Part shown: positions 11,277 to 25,141 of the stretch, one piece after another
Layout: each line of letters starts with the position of its first letter
How positions within the stretch are numbered: position 1 is the stretch's first letter
Assembly: GCA_025201765.1 (NCBI GenBank)
Contig: MU623382.1
Span: 186,001 to 250,000 of the forward strand
Direction: 5' to 3'
Length of the DNA: 64,000 bases
From: Daldinia sp. FL1419
Lineage: Eukaryota; Ascomycota; Sordariomycetes; Xylariales; Hypoxylaceae
The notes under the pieces: generated by a model
Database searches by the model: none
Told to the model about the DNA's origin: nothing
What the model saw: only the letters and a program-made list of their open reading frames with translations
Translations under genes and position numbers: made by a program

Positions 11277-13445
11277 TTTGGAATTTTCAAATACGATAGG
11301 CAACGAATAGGGGTTCTTTTGGGGGGGTGCTCGCTCTTGCGTTAAAGATGTATGCCGGACTTAGGAATTTCAAATGCTATAAAGGGGGCCGGGGGCAGTA
11401 TGTTCTTGAGTCCACGTAAGCTACTCTATAGAATGGCGACCCAAAGCATCAGGGCTCTAAGGATATGAGGCCAATGAGTAAGCGTCGACGACTATTGGGA
11501 GATGGTAGGCTGACGTTGAGGACTCTGATAGCTCGGAGATAGAGAAGCTCTTGCAGAAAGTCCAGGGGTTATAACAATTACAGGGCTGCCAAGAGTGTTG
11601 TGGTATCCGCTAGATCACAGCTTTCGCCGGTGATAATAGCCAATTAAACACAGAAACTCCGTACGTAGACTTGGAAATGCGATGATCACAGCCAGGCGAT
11701 CTCGCGAATGTGAACCTTCTGCTGTAAACCAAGGTGTTCGTTGTGCTCGAAGTGGAGCAATGAGGGGCTGAAGCAGATCTGATGCAGTTGATATCCCAAC
11801 GTAATCGAGATACCAAAGCGGAGAAGCCACCGGTGAAGTATTTTAAGAGGATTACAAATGGAACAACCCTCACGGTCAATAAGCCAGTTCGATAGGGCAG
11901 TAGACCTGAACTAGGTATAGCTAGAATTATTCTGTATATTATCTCGAGCCGCTTAAATCCTAGTGTTAATTTTCCAACTAGAAAAGTACGGATGGGACTA
12001 CGGTCGCGTTCTTCTCGTAAGGCGCGGGCAAGGCGCAAGTAAGGCTGGTTCGAGTAGAGCGGTCACGGCGTACAAGCGATTCGTAAAGCAAGAGGTATTG
12101 ATAATTCTCTATTTTCCTGGTAAGCAAACATGCTACTACTCGCAGTGGATTTCATCGGCGATATACACGATGTTCTGGGTCGACATACAGTAATGAAAAT
12201 TCTGGCCACCGCTAGTTTGCGTATGTAGTTACATTTAGTAATTTATAATGCTGCTGCAAACAAACGAGTACAACAGGCGCATATAGTACGACGATCTGTA
12301 CATGAGGTGGCAAAATATTGTCAGTCTTAAGTCTGTAATATTTTTCTTGCCCTTCCTTTACAAGAAAGATGGAGGGGGCGGAGACAAGGCTAAGGTAGAG
12401 AAAAAGGAGAATATGGGAAGGAGACGGAAAGAGAGGTCGTTGTTGAGGTGTAGGTAAGATGGAATCGGATGGTGAGGGTTGCGATGGTAAAGTGGTTTAT
12501 GGAGGAGGCGCGGGACGAATTACGCTTTGAGCTAAACCAGAAGTGGATAGTGGGGGGAAAGGAAGAAAGTATTATGCCCACCTAACGAAACACGGCGGAA
12601 AGCTCCTAGCCAATCACAATTTGATTTAACTTGAGGTGCTAGGAGGTACCTTTATTAACCCCATACTTATAATACTTACATGCTCCCGAGATTCTCGCCG
12701 ACGATAAATGTACTTTTTAGAGCTGAACGATCCTTTGATTAATATATTTTTCATCACATGTATGTCATAAACTAATTGTCTGTATTGTATCAACCCGAGG
12801 CTCCCTCGCATTACAAGCATAACGTATATGAAAGGGTAGTTATATATGTTGCAGGTACTAAGCGTTACGGACGTAAGAAAAAATCCCTGTCGTGTCAATG
12901 CAAGGCTACCCTTTTTTTTTTTTTTTCTGAATTCGATAATGAGTCATCTCTCCTCAAAATGTCAGCAGATATCTCGGCACTTAGCCAAATTTGGTGTCGT
13001 TGTACGTATGTTCATGGACGCCTATTCTCCACGCGTACTTCGTAGTATACGAAGCTAGTTATCAAGCTTGATTAAAGAGATAAGAATGTGATATAATACT
13101 AACTAAGCTATATTAGCTCTATTATCTTCTGTCTTTGATTCTATCGGCTCTTTTATGAAGAGGTGGTTAAATCCAATTGGGCTAGCACAATTACATACCT
13201 ACGTTAAGCATGTCATGCTAATTGACTATGAATTCAGTAGCAATGGTTTTTAGTTGACGCTATTAGACTTTAGAGCTCTTGAAAAAACTCAAGCTAAAGA
13301 TATGCGGTACGAAGTAGTATATATTATGTAAACAGCATAGACTGGATCGAACTCGACTTGTCAACCATTGGCTTGTTAGTTAAGCATAATACCTAGACGA
13401 GCTAGTTGAATCTAAAAATATTTTCTTATAAACTTAAAGTCGCAA
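11277..13445. other. Intergenic region, 2.2 kb, grading into the AT-rich island
   Basis: Holds the promoter of the Zn2Cys6 gene. A minus-strand open frame of 142 codons at 11610-12038 has no recognisable domain, and a purine-rich block lies at about 12365-12570. From about 13080 the base composition falls towards AT, ahead of the sharp island boundary at 13446. Confidence 0.45.
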
Positions 13446-13584
13446 CATTAGAAAAAGAGAAATTATTTAAGAATATATATATATTACTAAACTAAAATAA
13501 TCCTATTTTCGATAAATTGGAAAATATATATTTTATATTAAGAATTTTAACATTTAAATTAATTAGGTTATCCTTACTATATTA
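13446..13584 (+). repeat. Left 139-bp terminal direct repeat of the AT-rich island
   Basis: Aligns without gaps to 24038-24176: 121 of 139 positions are identical, and all 18 differences are C/T or G/A. Similarity stops abruptly on both sides (transversions just outside), so the unit length is well defined. Confidence 0.9.
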
Positions 13585-16500
13585 TCTAGGGCAATTTAAA
13601 GGGGTACCTTACCTTAAAATAATTAATACATACTCTTTTTTTATTTAATGCACCATGTTTTAAATAATTATAAATTTCAAATTTCCTTACAAAAACCCTT
13701 ACAACACTATTTTAAAAGATATTAATAATAAAATATCCCCAATATTAAAGGTAAACATATTATATTGTACAATATAATATTTTTTCGTAAAAATTATCAT
13801 TCATTTTTTCTTACAGAAGATTATACACATATTTTAGATTTTTCAAAAACCTTCACACACTTTCAATATAATAAAAACAATTAATTTATCATAAATACTT
13901 AAAGAACATAAAATTAAAAAAAAGCAAATTAATCAACTCTTATTATAAACAAAATTTATTTCATAAATATTTTAATTTTTTTATTTAAATATTAATAATA
14001 TATACAAATAAAATATAAAATATTAATAATTACAAAAAACATATTAATTACAATATAATAATATTCACACCTTTAATTATCCCACTTAATATCCATTTCC
14101 ATATTAATTTCAACAGAATTCCAAATATATTCCCAATATCAAAAATCCCAATAAATATTTATACAAATTTCAAAATAACCTCAACTTTCCTTTAAAGATT
14201 TTTTATTATAATTTACCTTTATCTTAAATAATTTTAAATTATATTATTATTAAAATTAAAATAATTAAATTTATTTATAATTTCTACTAAAAAAAGGTTT
14301 TTATTTCTTTAAAGAAAAAAACTAACTATTTCCATTATTAATTCACTTAACTTAAAAATATTTATAATTACATTACTAGAAATTAAACATAAATTCACCT
14401 TTATATCCATATTATTTATATTTAACTTAAACATTTTTAATTCCACATATCCCAATAATAATAAGAAATAACTTTCAAAAATTAAATTTAATAACATTTA
14501 AAACCTTTTTTCGAAAAGGGATTTCAATCATTCCTTAAATCTTTAACTCCAATAAATTATAAATTTTAAAAAATTTATAAAAAATAATTTTTAAAAAACA
14601 TTTTTATAAATTTCTTCCACAAATTTCTTAAAAAGTGGGGGTATTTTTAACCATAACCATTTTAATTATTTAACATTAATTTATTTTATTTTTCCTTTTC
14701 TTATTTAAAAATTGCTTTTTATTCTTCATAAATAAATCCATTTACTTATTCTTTTATTCCTAAATCTTTTTTTTTTAGTAAAAGAAATTTTTGAATTTTT
14801 ATTAAGAAGGTTAATTTTATTTTCTTTTAATTTAAAATTTTTTTTAAAACCTTTTAATAATAGATTTAATCTTCCTTCAACTTTTATTATTTCTTTTAAA
14901 TTACTATTTATATTTATTAACCAAAATTTACCTATTATTATATACCTATTAACCTCCATTACAAAATAAAATTTTATATTTTTGTTAATAAAATTACTAT
15001 AAATGTAATTAAAAAGATTAATTTTTTTTATTAATTTTTAAATTTTTTCCAATAAGGATCTTCTTATTTTAGCAATGCTTATTTTATTTTTAAGGATATT
15101 TAATAAAAAAAATAGAATAATTACAAAATAAAAAAGATTAATATTTTCCTATTTATATTAAATAATAATAATTATATTTTTAATAATTATTTTTAAAAAT
15201 AAAAAAATAATATCCTTTTAAATAATAATTTTATTTTAAAAAAAAATTTCTTTATTTTTTGATAAATTAAAAATCTTAGTGTTATATAAATTTGTAAATA
15301 TTAAGATTTTATTATTTATAAGGTTATAAAAAAAAAGAAGATTAAAGGTTTAAATCCTTTATTTATTAAGTATGTTAAAAAAGTGGTTTTGTTAATAAAA
15401 TCTTGAAGTATTTAAAAAACCCTGTTAATATTAAAATCCCTTTTATATATTTTATTAATGAAATGAAATGGGTGGGAATAATAAGTAATTTTATATAAAT
15501 TTATTTACTATAAAAAACTTATAAAATATAAGATAAATTGGGTTAAAAATATTTGTGATAAATTTTTATTAAAAAGTTTGTTTAAGAAGGGATTATTTAT
15601 TAAATATTATTAGGTATATATTGTTATTATAATTTGATTTAAGAAGATTAGGTCCTGTAAGTAAATGTTTAAAAATTCTTATAATTTCTTTTTTAAAATT
15701 TTGTTAAAATAGTAATGGGTAAATATTAAAAATATAAAGCCTTTTATAGTTTATTTTTGTAGTAATAAATTGAAAGATGTTTAATTTTTTATTATAAATT
15801 TAATTAAAGGGGTCTAAATATTTCTATATTAAATTATACATTTTTACTTTAAAATAATTTATCCTTCTGAATATTAAATATTAAAAAAATTTTTTATATT
15901 ATGATATATATCTTTGAAATAAAAAATCTAATAATGTAATATAAAATTTATTGATATAAATTTTAATACATATACCATCCTTATTATTATTTTTTTATTA
16001 TTTAATTTATTTTCCTTTATTAAGTTTATCTTTAACTTTAAAAATATTAGATATTTTAGTTTAAAATCCAATCTCGTAAAGATATAGTTATATGGAGGTT
16101 TAAACTCCATGGATAAACTGTAAACATAAGCTTGGACCAATACCCTCATAACCCAAAAATTAATATTATATTATTTGGATTTTAATTAACCCTAATCCTC
16201 AAACATTATTAGCGGGGTATCCATGTTTCTTCTTTAATTTGCCTTTCTCCTAGGGCATAAAACCCTTATTATTTTAATAATTTAAAAAAAGTTAATGATT
16301 TTTTTTATAATAAGTTATAAAAAAAATGTAAATTATTTATAAATTAATTAAAAATAAAATAATTATAAATGGAAATAATATGTGAAGGGAATGAAATTAA
16401 TTAATAAAAAATCCCTTTTTTTTAAAAAAAAGGTTAAGTAATTATAAATAAAAAGGTTAATTAATGAAGATGATGTTGGTTTTAAAAAAAAAGAAGTTAC

Positions 16501-17071
16501 AATTAGGATATGATTAAGATATGATTAGGATAAGATTAGGTAAAAAAAAAAAAAAAAAAGAAGTGTTACCCTTCCTGGGCTTTTATTCCTTTTTATAATA
16601 ATTGCCCTCTTCTTTTTTCAAATAGTTACTGCTCTTTCTCAAAAAAGGCCATAAAATATAAAGTAATAGTAAAAAATGGGGTAGTAATTTTTTTAAGATA
16701 ATTTAAAATGGCGCCCTGCTATTTATCCTTTAATTTTTTATTTTTTGTATTTTTGATCAAAAGGGTAAAAATAATTTATAATTAATTTTCAAATATCCCT
16801 TCTAAGGTTTAAATTTTTTAAAATTATTTTAATAATAGGTATATACCACCATTAAAATCCTATTAAGGTTTATTAACTGATATAATATCTAATTTAATCT
16901 TTCTTTGATAATAAATGGCCTAATTTATTTCCTTTTAAATTTTGGGATTTTTCCTTTTTATTTCAGCATAATTAAACCGTATTTTAAAATTTTGGCTTCC
17001 TTGCCAATTAATTTTTCCAATTGGTTTTCCCTCTTTTTTTCAATTATATCTAATATAATTTCCTTGTAATA

Positions 17072-17340
17072 TTACATCTGCATTAAGTATTTTATTATTA
17101 AATTATCCAGGTCTTTTTTTTTAAAAAGCTTAAATCCTAATTTAAAAATTTCATTTTTTAATATTAAAGCATGTGGGGAAGGGTATTCCTGCTTAAAGAA
17201 TCCCACAAGTAAATAATTATATAAAATTTCAAACGGGTTATACCCTAAAGACTTCATATAGTGTATATTTACCTTTCTTATTATTTCAAATAAAGTTTAA
17301 ACCCAATTTACGTCCGAAATACTAATGGTTGATGGTGTGG
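17072..17340 (-). pseudogene. Decayed retroelement integrase-like fragment
   Basis: On the minus strand a 61-codon frame begins MKSLGYNPFEILYNY and is preceded in the same frame by EIIRKVNIHY. Ty3/gypsy-type integrases commonly carry a block of the form N-x2-H-x-S-x-G-x-S/N-P-F-E-x-x-Y-G, so this piece fits such a block with mutations. Stops interrupt the frame on both sides, as RIP would produce (TAA where Trp or Gln codons are likely). The match is short and made by eye, and the fragment may not be from an integrase. Confidence 0.3.
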
Positions 17341-20300
17341 GATTAATACTTTTCTTCAATACGGCTTAAAATATTTAATTAAACATTTTAATTAACCCAA
17401 TTAAATTATAAGATTTTAATAAGGTGTAAACTATTAAAATATTATATATTTTTAATAATTCTATTATTTATTGGGCGAAGAATTTTGATTTTAAATTTAG
17501 GTAAAAAGCTAGCAATTTTATTCTTATTATAATAGTTTAGTAATTAAATTTTTATAGGATATCTTTTATTAATATTTTGGGAGTAAGTATTGCTTAATTA
17601 TACCTATTAAAATAATAAATTATAATTAATATATATTTATATTTATAAGGGGAAATTAGAAAAGGCTTTATAAAATTTGCCATTAATAATTAAAAAGGAA
17701 AATATATATTCATTAATTATTTCGGTATTGATAGACGAGTTGGTCCATGATATGTGTATATTAAATATCCTTTAATATAATTTATAATATTTATTACCAT
17801 TTTGGGTCAAAATACGGACCAATTTAGTTTATTTAATGTAATAATTTTAAAAAAATAATTAAACTTGTTATGTATTGTATTTAGGGTTCGTGATACCTTA
17901 GATTTATATAAATAAGTTTTTTAATTTCCTTTATAATAATGTTTTAAAGTTTTTTTGTTTAAATAATATTATTAGGATTTATATATTAATAATTTTTACC
18001 TTAATTTATTTAGGGGGTCTAAATATCCAATCCAGAAGAAGTTATAAATATCTTTGTACTAGATTTCTTCAACATATTTAAAAAATCTTAAAAATCCAAA
18101 ATTCCTTTATATTTCTTTACCAATTTTCATTAATTTTAATATTAAGAATTTATTAATAAAGATTTTATATTTTTATAACTTATCGGACTACATTCATTAT
18201 AACCTAAATTATAGTTTTAAATTCTGGTTTTTAATATATATTTATTTATATAGATCATTTATTTATTTAATTTATTAAAGGTTATTCATAATTTTTAAAA
18301 AAGTTTTATACTCATTTAATCTATTTTTTTATATTTAGGTACCATCTTCCCCCATATATCCAAAGACTTTTAAATAATCTACTTCCTTATATATATTTTT
18401 GGGAAAAACTATCCGTAATAGGGTATTTGCAGTTTTGTTCTAAATTTCTTTAATGTAAAGTATTTAAAAATTTAACAATCTTAATTCCAAAAACCACCAA
18501 ATATAAATTCTATTAATGTTTAATAAATTTAGGAATTAAATTAAAAATTTATAATTAATATATATAATTAATAATTTAAAAACATTAAACATATAATTAT
18601 AATGCTTACAAAATTTTATAATAATATATAGTTCTTTTTTATACATACTATAATTTTATTAGAATTTTATAAAAAAAAATTTATTATATATTAGTGGTTT
18701 GGTTATATTTCTTTATTTTTATATAATAAAATAACCCACCCCTTTTTATAAAATATTTAAATAAAGGATTATTAATTTATCCATTATATAATTGTATATA
18801 TCCACAACATTAACTACCATATTCTTTAAAAGGATAAACACCATTAATTCAGCTTCCCCCCATTTTTAATTAATATTTCTAATTAAGTAAAAAAGAAGTT
18901 TATAAATTTTAAAATAATTTTTGATCCATTATTAATAAAGCCTTAAAATTTTTAAAAAAGATTGGACCTTAATTTAGTTTATAGGAATTGACTATACCCT
19001 TAATTTAATTACCTATTTTAATTTAATCCCTAACCTTCCCCCTATTTTATAAACCACCCCTACTGCTAATATTTCTTCAAATCTTATATAAATTTTAGGA
19101 AAAAACAATCTTAATTTAATCTACCAAAAATGGGGTAATAAATAATATATAATCCAATAGATTTTTTCCTTAATAAATTTATAAATACTAAAAATATTAT
19201 TTATATAAAAAATACAATTAAGGATTAAAATAGGATTTTTCAATTATAATAACAAAGGTTTAAGATTTAGGGAAGGGATGATTTTAAAAATAATGTTTAT
19301 AAATTTAATTATAAAAAATCTTACAATTTATAAACTTTATAATATTTAAATAGGTTGCAATTATAAAAATCCAGAAATATAGAACATAAATAAATATCTA
19401 TTATTAAAATAGACCTCTACTCCTTAATATATGTATTTTAAATTAAATTTACAAAAAAATCTAATTATGGGATTTATTAAATAATTATATATATTTAATA
19501 TTAAGGTAATATTTATCCTAAAAATTTCTTTATTAATTTATTTATAGTTAAATATTAAATAAAACTTTGCTTAAAGATTTTGCTATTTTATTAAGGTTTT
19601 TTTATCCTTTAATATTAATATAGATTGGGTTACTTAATTTAATAATTTCTTATTAATTAATATAATGGGTTTATACATCCTTACATCTATACCTTCCTAA
19701 ATTAACTTATTTAATTAATATTTTTGAAAAACAATCTATTATTTTCATTTTAATTTATACTAAAAGGGGATATTTAACTTAAATTTAACTTAATATTAAT
19801 ATAAATTAATAAATAAAATATTTAATATTAACTTTATTTTTAATTTTTAATAAATATATAAACCCCAGATTATCTTTTTTTTTAAATTCTTTATTATTAA
19901 CAACTTAATTTTAACCCCAAATTTTTTTAATTATTTTAATATCTTTTTTTGAAATAACTTTTCTTTCATAACCAAAAATAACCGCTTTATTTATTTTAAT
20001 GTAGAGAAGATTATTTTCCTAATTTCTTTAGGGTTACTATTACCAACTAAAAATGCTAATATGGATTTAGATAATTGGGATACGTATTAAAAAAATAAAG
20101 ATTCTTCTTAATGATTTTTTAATAATTTAATAATTTACTTAAATCTCAATAAATAATTTAATTTATTAAATTATTAATTATATATTTTTTATTATTTTTT
20201 AAATTTGAAAATTTGAATAAATTATTATCTTCATTATTAAAATTTGTTTTAACTTCTTCTACAAAAGGTTATAACAATTTTAAAAATTAGGTTAATTTTA

Positions 20301-23300
20301 AGGACTAAATTAGGTCCGGAACTAAAGATATATAATAATGAATATAGGGGGCTAAAAATTACCTTTGTAACTTCACCTCCATCTCTCCAATTACCACATT
20401 GTTGATAGTTAAATTACTTTTCCAAATGTTAAATCGAGCAAGGACATCCCATAACTAAAAAAGCCCTAATAATAATAATATATCATAATATTAATTTACG
20501 GATTTTATTATAGCCTAAATTGAGCGTTAAATATTTTACAATTTTATATTAAGTAATATAAATTTAAATATTGTAGAATATTAATTATTTAAGATTAGGA
20601 AATAAAATCTGCCTAAGTTAATATTTTTTAATTAATATATTTTTATTCCCAACCTTTCCATTAATTTTTACAATATTAAATTAATTTTACTTCCTTAATC
20701 TACTTACATTAAATATTTTGGTAAAGTGTAGATTATAAGATTATTTCCTTTTTTGTATTTTAGGGTTGAGGTTAAATTATATGTTTTTAAGGATTTTTGG
20801 TAAAGTCTTAAATTATCCTTTAATATATTAATATTAGTTAATTGGTTTTATATCCTTTTTTTTGCTGGGGATCTTGAAATTTAACCCACTTTTAAATTAA
20901 TTACTTAAGTATTTGAGGTTTATTCAACTTTGGAATTAAACACTTAAGTTTCTAAATCCCATAACATTATATTTATAATTTCATTTGTTTTTATTTAGGA
21001 TCAAAATTGCCCCTTAACGGACAAGATATTTTTGCATAATATTATAGTTATTAATTTACTTTAAGTGGGTTCATTAGAATCCTTTATTGGTTTTGTAATC
21101 AACTCTGATGAAGGTAATGGTTTTAGGTTAAATTGGATATTTTTTTTTATAGGGGTTATTTTCCAAACTACTTTTTTCTTAATTCTTTCATTCTTTCGGG
21201 TGGAAAAATGCTGGAATTATTTAACACATTCCAAACTAATTTAAAATAAATTTATAAAAAAAATCTTAATTTTAATAATTTTTGTAAGATTTTTAAAATT
21301 AAAATTACCTTCATTATTTCAATTATAAATCTATTAAAGATTTTGTTGAGAAGATTTTTTTAATTTAATTTTCCTTTTAATTTTATTTTTATTTATTAAA
21401 AATAATATTAAAATTATTTTTTAATTTTTACAATATTATTTATTTAATACATTTAAATATAATATTAATTTCTATACTTTTTTTTTAAGATTTTCATTAA
21501 ATAGGGATTCTATTCCTTCTTCTTTAATAATTTTTATTAATAATAACCAAACTTTTAGGGTTTATATTTCTGAAATTATAAATTCCTTTTCCAAATTATT
21601 TATATTTAAATTTGGAATTAATATTAAAATAGGAATCTAGATTGAAACAATAGCGGATATAGAGGAGGTAGGGTTTGCCTTAGAAGTTTAAAATACCTTT
21701 CTACAAATTTAAGCATCCCAATCTAATTGTTTAATATAATTATCTTAAAAATTATTATAATATAACTATACCAAGTGAGTATTTAACGTTCTAGGAGGTT
21801 TTTACGAATTTCCAAACATTTGGGAGGGGTATATCAAAAATTTCAAAATTAATTATTCTTATATATAAAATTAATTCTTTTTAGGTGTATTATAAATAAT
21901 TTATATATATTTAAATTATTTATATTTAAAATAAATTATTTTTTTTTATATAAGGTTTTAATTCCATTTACTATTTTATAAATTAAAATATTTTTATTTA
22001 ATAATAGTTAATAATTATTTATATTTTAAATTTTTTATTAAATTTAATTTTCTTATAAATTAAAAATTCTTCCTTAATTAAGATTTTCCTAAATAATTCC
22101 AAATTAATTAATTTTCCGATCCTCTAAATTTGTTAAAGCAATCTACTACAATAAAAGGTCCTAAATTATAAGTTAAGTTAATTAAACATATCTAACTTAA
22201 TTAAATTATAAGTAAGTAATAAATTATAAGTAAATTAGGTATATTAAATAAATTGGATAAGTTGAGGTTATAATTTTGGGAAAGGAAATTTGTGGTTAGG
22301 TAAGTTAAAGTATGTTATTTAATTAAAAATTTATTGTAAAAAAATTTTATAATAAAACAAAATAATTAATTTGGTTTAAAATTATATGGTAGGTTTTTAA
22401 GTTTAGAAAACACAAGTTAAAACCGCCTTAATAACCATCCAATCCAGGCAGAAAATAGGGAGGGAGCCCTACTAAAGAAATATAATTTAAAGTTATAATA
22501 ATTAGGTAATAAATAATTATAATGTTATTAATAACCATTCCAATTTATTTTAATATAATTTTTTTTAATAATTTTTATTTTAACTGCCTTTAAATTTTCT
22601 TAATAATATATAATTTTTTATTTATTATTTTTTAACAATTTCTAATAATATTATAAATATCTTATAATAAAAATAAATTATAAGTATTTTTATTTATATA
22701 TTTATAATATAAGATTTAATTATAAAAGCCATTAATAAATTATCTTATAAAAATGTTTAGTATATAGATTTTAAAGGGTATAAAATTTATTATAATATTT
22801 TAATTATTATATTATTTATTATTTTGAGGTTAGTTTTTTATTTTTATTTGATGTAAGAGGTTTTAGATGTAGGAGTAATATATTATTAAAATTTTATTCT
22901 TTTTTTAAACTAAATTATATAAATTAATCTTTAATTTATTATTTAAGTTATTTACCAACTTTATTAGAAAATGATCTTTCAAAATTTGTTCCACCAAGGT
23001 TTAATCATCTTAGGTAGCCTTATTGTCCTTAACTCAATCTAAAGTTTCATGGAGCCTGGGGCTGTTGTCCAGGAAGGTAGCAGCTTCTCCTTTATATTGT
23101 ATATTTATAACTTGTAAAAACTCTAATAGGATAATATTAAATTATCCAATTTATTTAAATTCTTATTTTAACTATAAAAATTAATGTTAGGTGAATTTAT
23201 CCTTAGTAAATCTTTTATAATTAATAAAATTAGATATTATTTAACCTACATTTTACACTAAAATATAAATAACCATTATATCTTAAATTACCAAAATAAA

Positions 23301-24037
23301 AAATAAGATATTCAAAATATCTAACAAATCTTTTATTACAAAAAAATATTTTTTTTTTAGATTTTTATTTTTAAAAGGTTAAGGATCTCTAAATTCCATA
23401 ATTTTAAGGTTTTAAATAAAATTAATACAAGTAATAGTACTTGGGTTAAGGTTAAACAACTTCTCAACATAAAAAATAGTGGTTTCCCAACTAATAAAAT
23501 ATAAATACTTTAAAGGATTTAGGAATAAAGATAATTTAAATAATTTTTAAATAAGAAGAAATAAAATATTAACTTAACCTTTTACTATAATATTTAAAGA
23601 AAGAGGATTAATCATTTCTTAAATAAAATTGTAATTTTTAACTACCTATAAATCCAATTTCATTTCTATTAACAAAATAAAAAAACTACTTTTAAAATAA
23701 AAATAAAAATAATAAGATAAAAAAATTTTTTTATATAATATAAATAACATATAAAATATTTTTAATAATAAACATAAAAGAATTTAAATAAAATCTTTTA
23801 AAGATTTCGAATTAAAAATTTTAAATTAATTTAAAAAAAATATTAGCCTTTCACTACAAACCTTTTTAAAAAATATAAATATAATACATTACACTACAAA
23901 CTTTAACCAAACAAATTAAGCCTAAACAATTAACAATCCCAACTATCTAATAAATAATAAATAATAAATATTAAAAAAAACAAACATCTCAAACATCAAA
24001 AATAATAAAAATATTTAATTAAATACCTAAATAAAAT

Positions 24038-24176
24038 TACCAAAAAAAAAGAAATTATTTAAAAATATATATATATTATTAAATTAAAATAATCCTATTT
24101 TCAATAAATTAGAAAATACACATTTTATATTAAGAATTTTAACATTTAAATTAATTAGGTTATCCCTGCCGTATCG
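24038..24176 (+). repeat. Right 139-bp terminal direct repeat of the AT-rich island
   Basis: Same orientation as 13446-13584. Its last 15 bases (CCCTGCCGTATCG region) keep C and G where the left copy has T and A, so this end is less mutated and is closer to the ancestral sequence. Normal base composition resumes immediately after 24176. Confidence 0.9.
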
Positions 24177-25141
24177 ACGCTATAATTAGAAATATATTAA
24201 GATGCGGTTCCAAGTGGCCGGTTAACCTACTAAAATAAAACACCTGCAATAGCATATTTATACGTACTTACCTAAGTAGGCACCTTTAACCTACATACGC
24301 GTAGTTAGGTACTACCTATTCCTGAAAGGACCGGGCACTCGCCGGACGAGATCGATCTTATTTTACATTATTTTCTCGGAAACCGAATATCTTCCCAACC
24401 TTATCTGCTAAAGACGTCTAAAAGCATGCGGGTTCACAAGGGATAACGCGGTCCGCTCTCCGAAGCGGGTCGCGCCGAAGCATTGAGTTGTACCAAACCC
24501 AAAGAACGGATGATGAAAGAAACGAGGACGCCCCGTGGTGAGAACGAGAACCCGACAATCGCCAATATATGACCTATCTACAACATCTACTAACACCTCC
24601 TGAATGCTACTAAATCTATCTTATCAGCGCTCCGATGAGACGACAAATTCGGCGATTAGCACGCCGGTTCGGCGCATCTGCCGCGGCGAGAACTAATCAG
24701 CGTAAGCGTACGCGATGAGGTTACATTCGCATGTGTCGGGATCCAATCATATCGCAGTCAGCATATGGGATCTTCAGCCTAGCTTTCTAAAGATAGTACT
24801 TGTTCTCGCCTCGTCGCGCAGCACTTCAAGATAGTAATAACGAAGACGTTCATCGAACTAATACTCTGACCAAACATATGAATCTCCTCGCCACCTAGCC
24901 AATGGGTCTTAAGTTCTAGACCTTTTCTTATTCGGTTAGATTAATTGTCCTATCAAGTCGCTCGTTTTCATGTCAAATCGCATCTAGTCAGCTGAGTTAC
25001 AAATCGGCGACGTCTAAGGTCGCAGTGATACTTGGGCGATGATTCATGAATTATGATGCTGTTTACGAAAGGGAATCAACTAGTAGCTCGGACCTCTAAG
25101 CTTTCAGAATTATATTCGAAATTCTCGATGTTACGATAGAT
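24177..25141. other. Intergenic region between the island and the multicopper oxidase
   Basis: Composition returns to normal directly after the island. No gene seen; a 62-codon minus frame at 24408-24596 has no support. The right part should contain the multicopper oxidase promoter. Confidence 0.45.

Larger units (their letters stand above)
13446..24176. mobile_element. RIP-degraded 10.7-kb AT-rich repeat element with terminal direct repeats
   Basis: The whole block is extremely AT-rich; sampled lines run near 85-90% A+T, against about 50-55% in flanking gene regions. It has no intact gene. It begins and ends at two ungapped 139-bp direct repeats, differing only by transitions. AT-rich relics whose copies differ only by transitions are the hallmark of repeat-induced point mutation, which in Pezizomycotina hits duplicated DNA such as retrotransposons. 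The size and terminal direct repeats suit an LTR retroelement or a nest of such elements. However, the ends do not show TG...CA, and I find no clear target-site duplication, so the class is inferred. An integrase-like peptide on the minus strand near 17.2 kb points the same way. It could instead be another repeat type bounded by short direct repeats. Confidence 0.8.

Noticed and set aside
11610..12038. 142-codon minus-strand open frame
   Set aside because: No domain, signal or codon support; overlaps another short frame. A weak gene relic is possible but not shown.
13446..24176. Island as a centromere or as inserted mitochondrial DNA
   Set aside because: It is much shorter than typical filamentous-fungal centromeres and sharply bounded by direct repeats. 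It has no mitochondrial gene or tRNA that I can see, and the repeat differences are all transitions.
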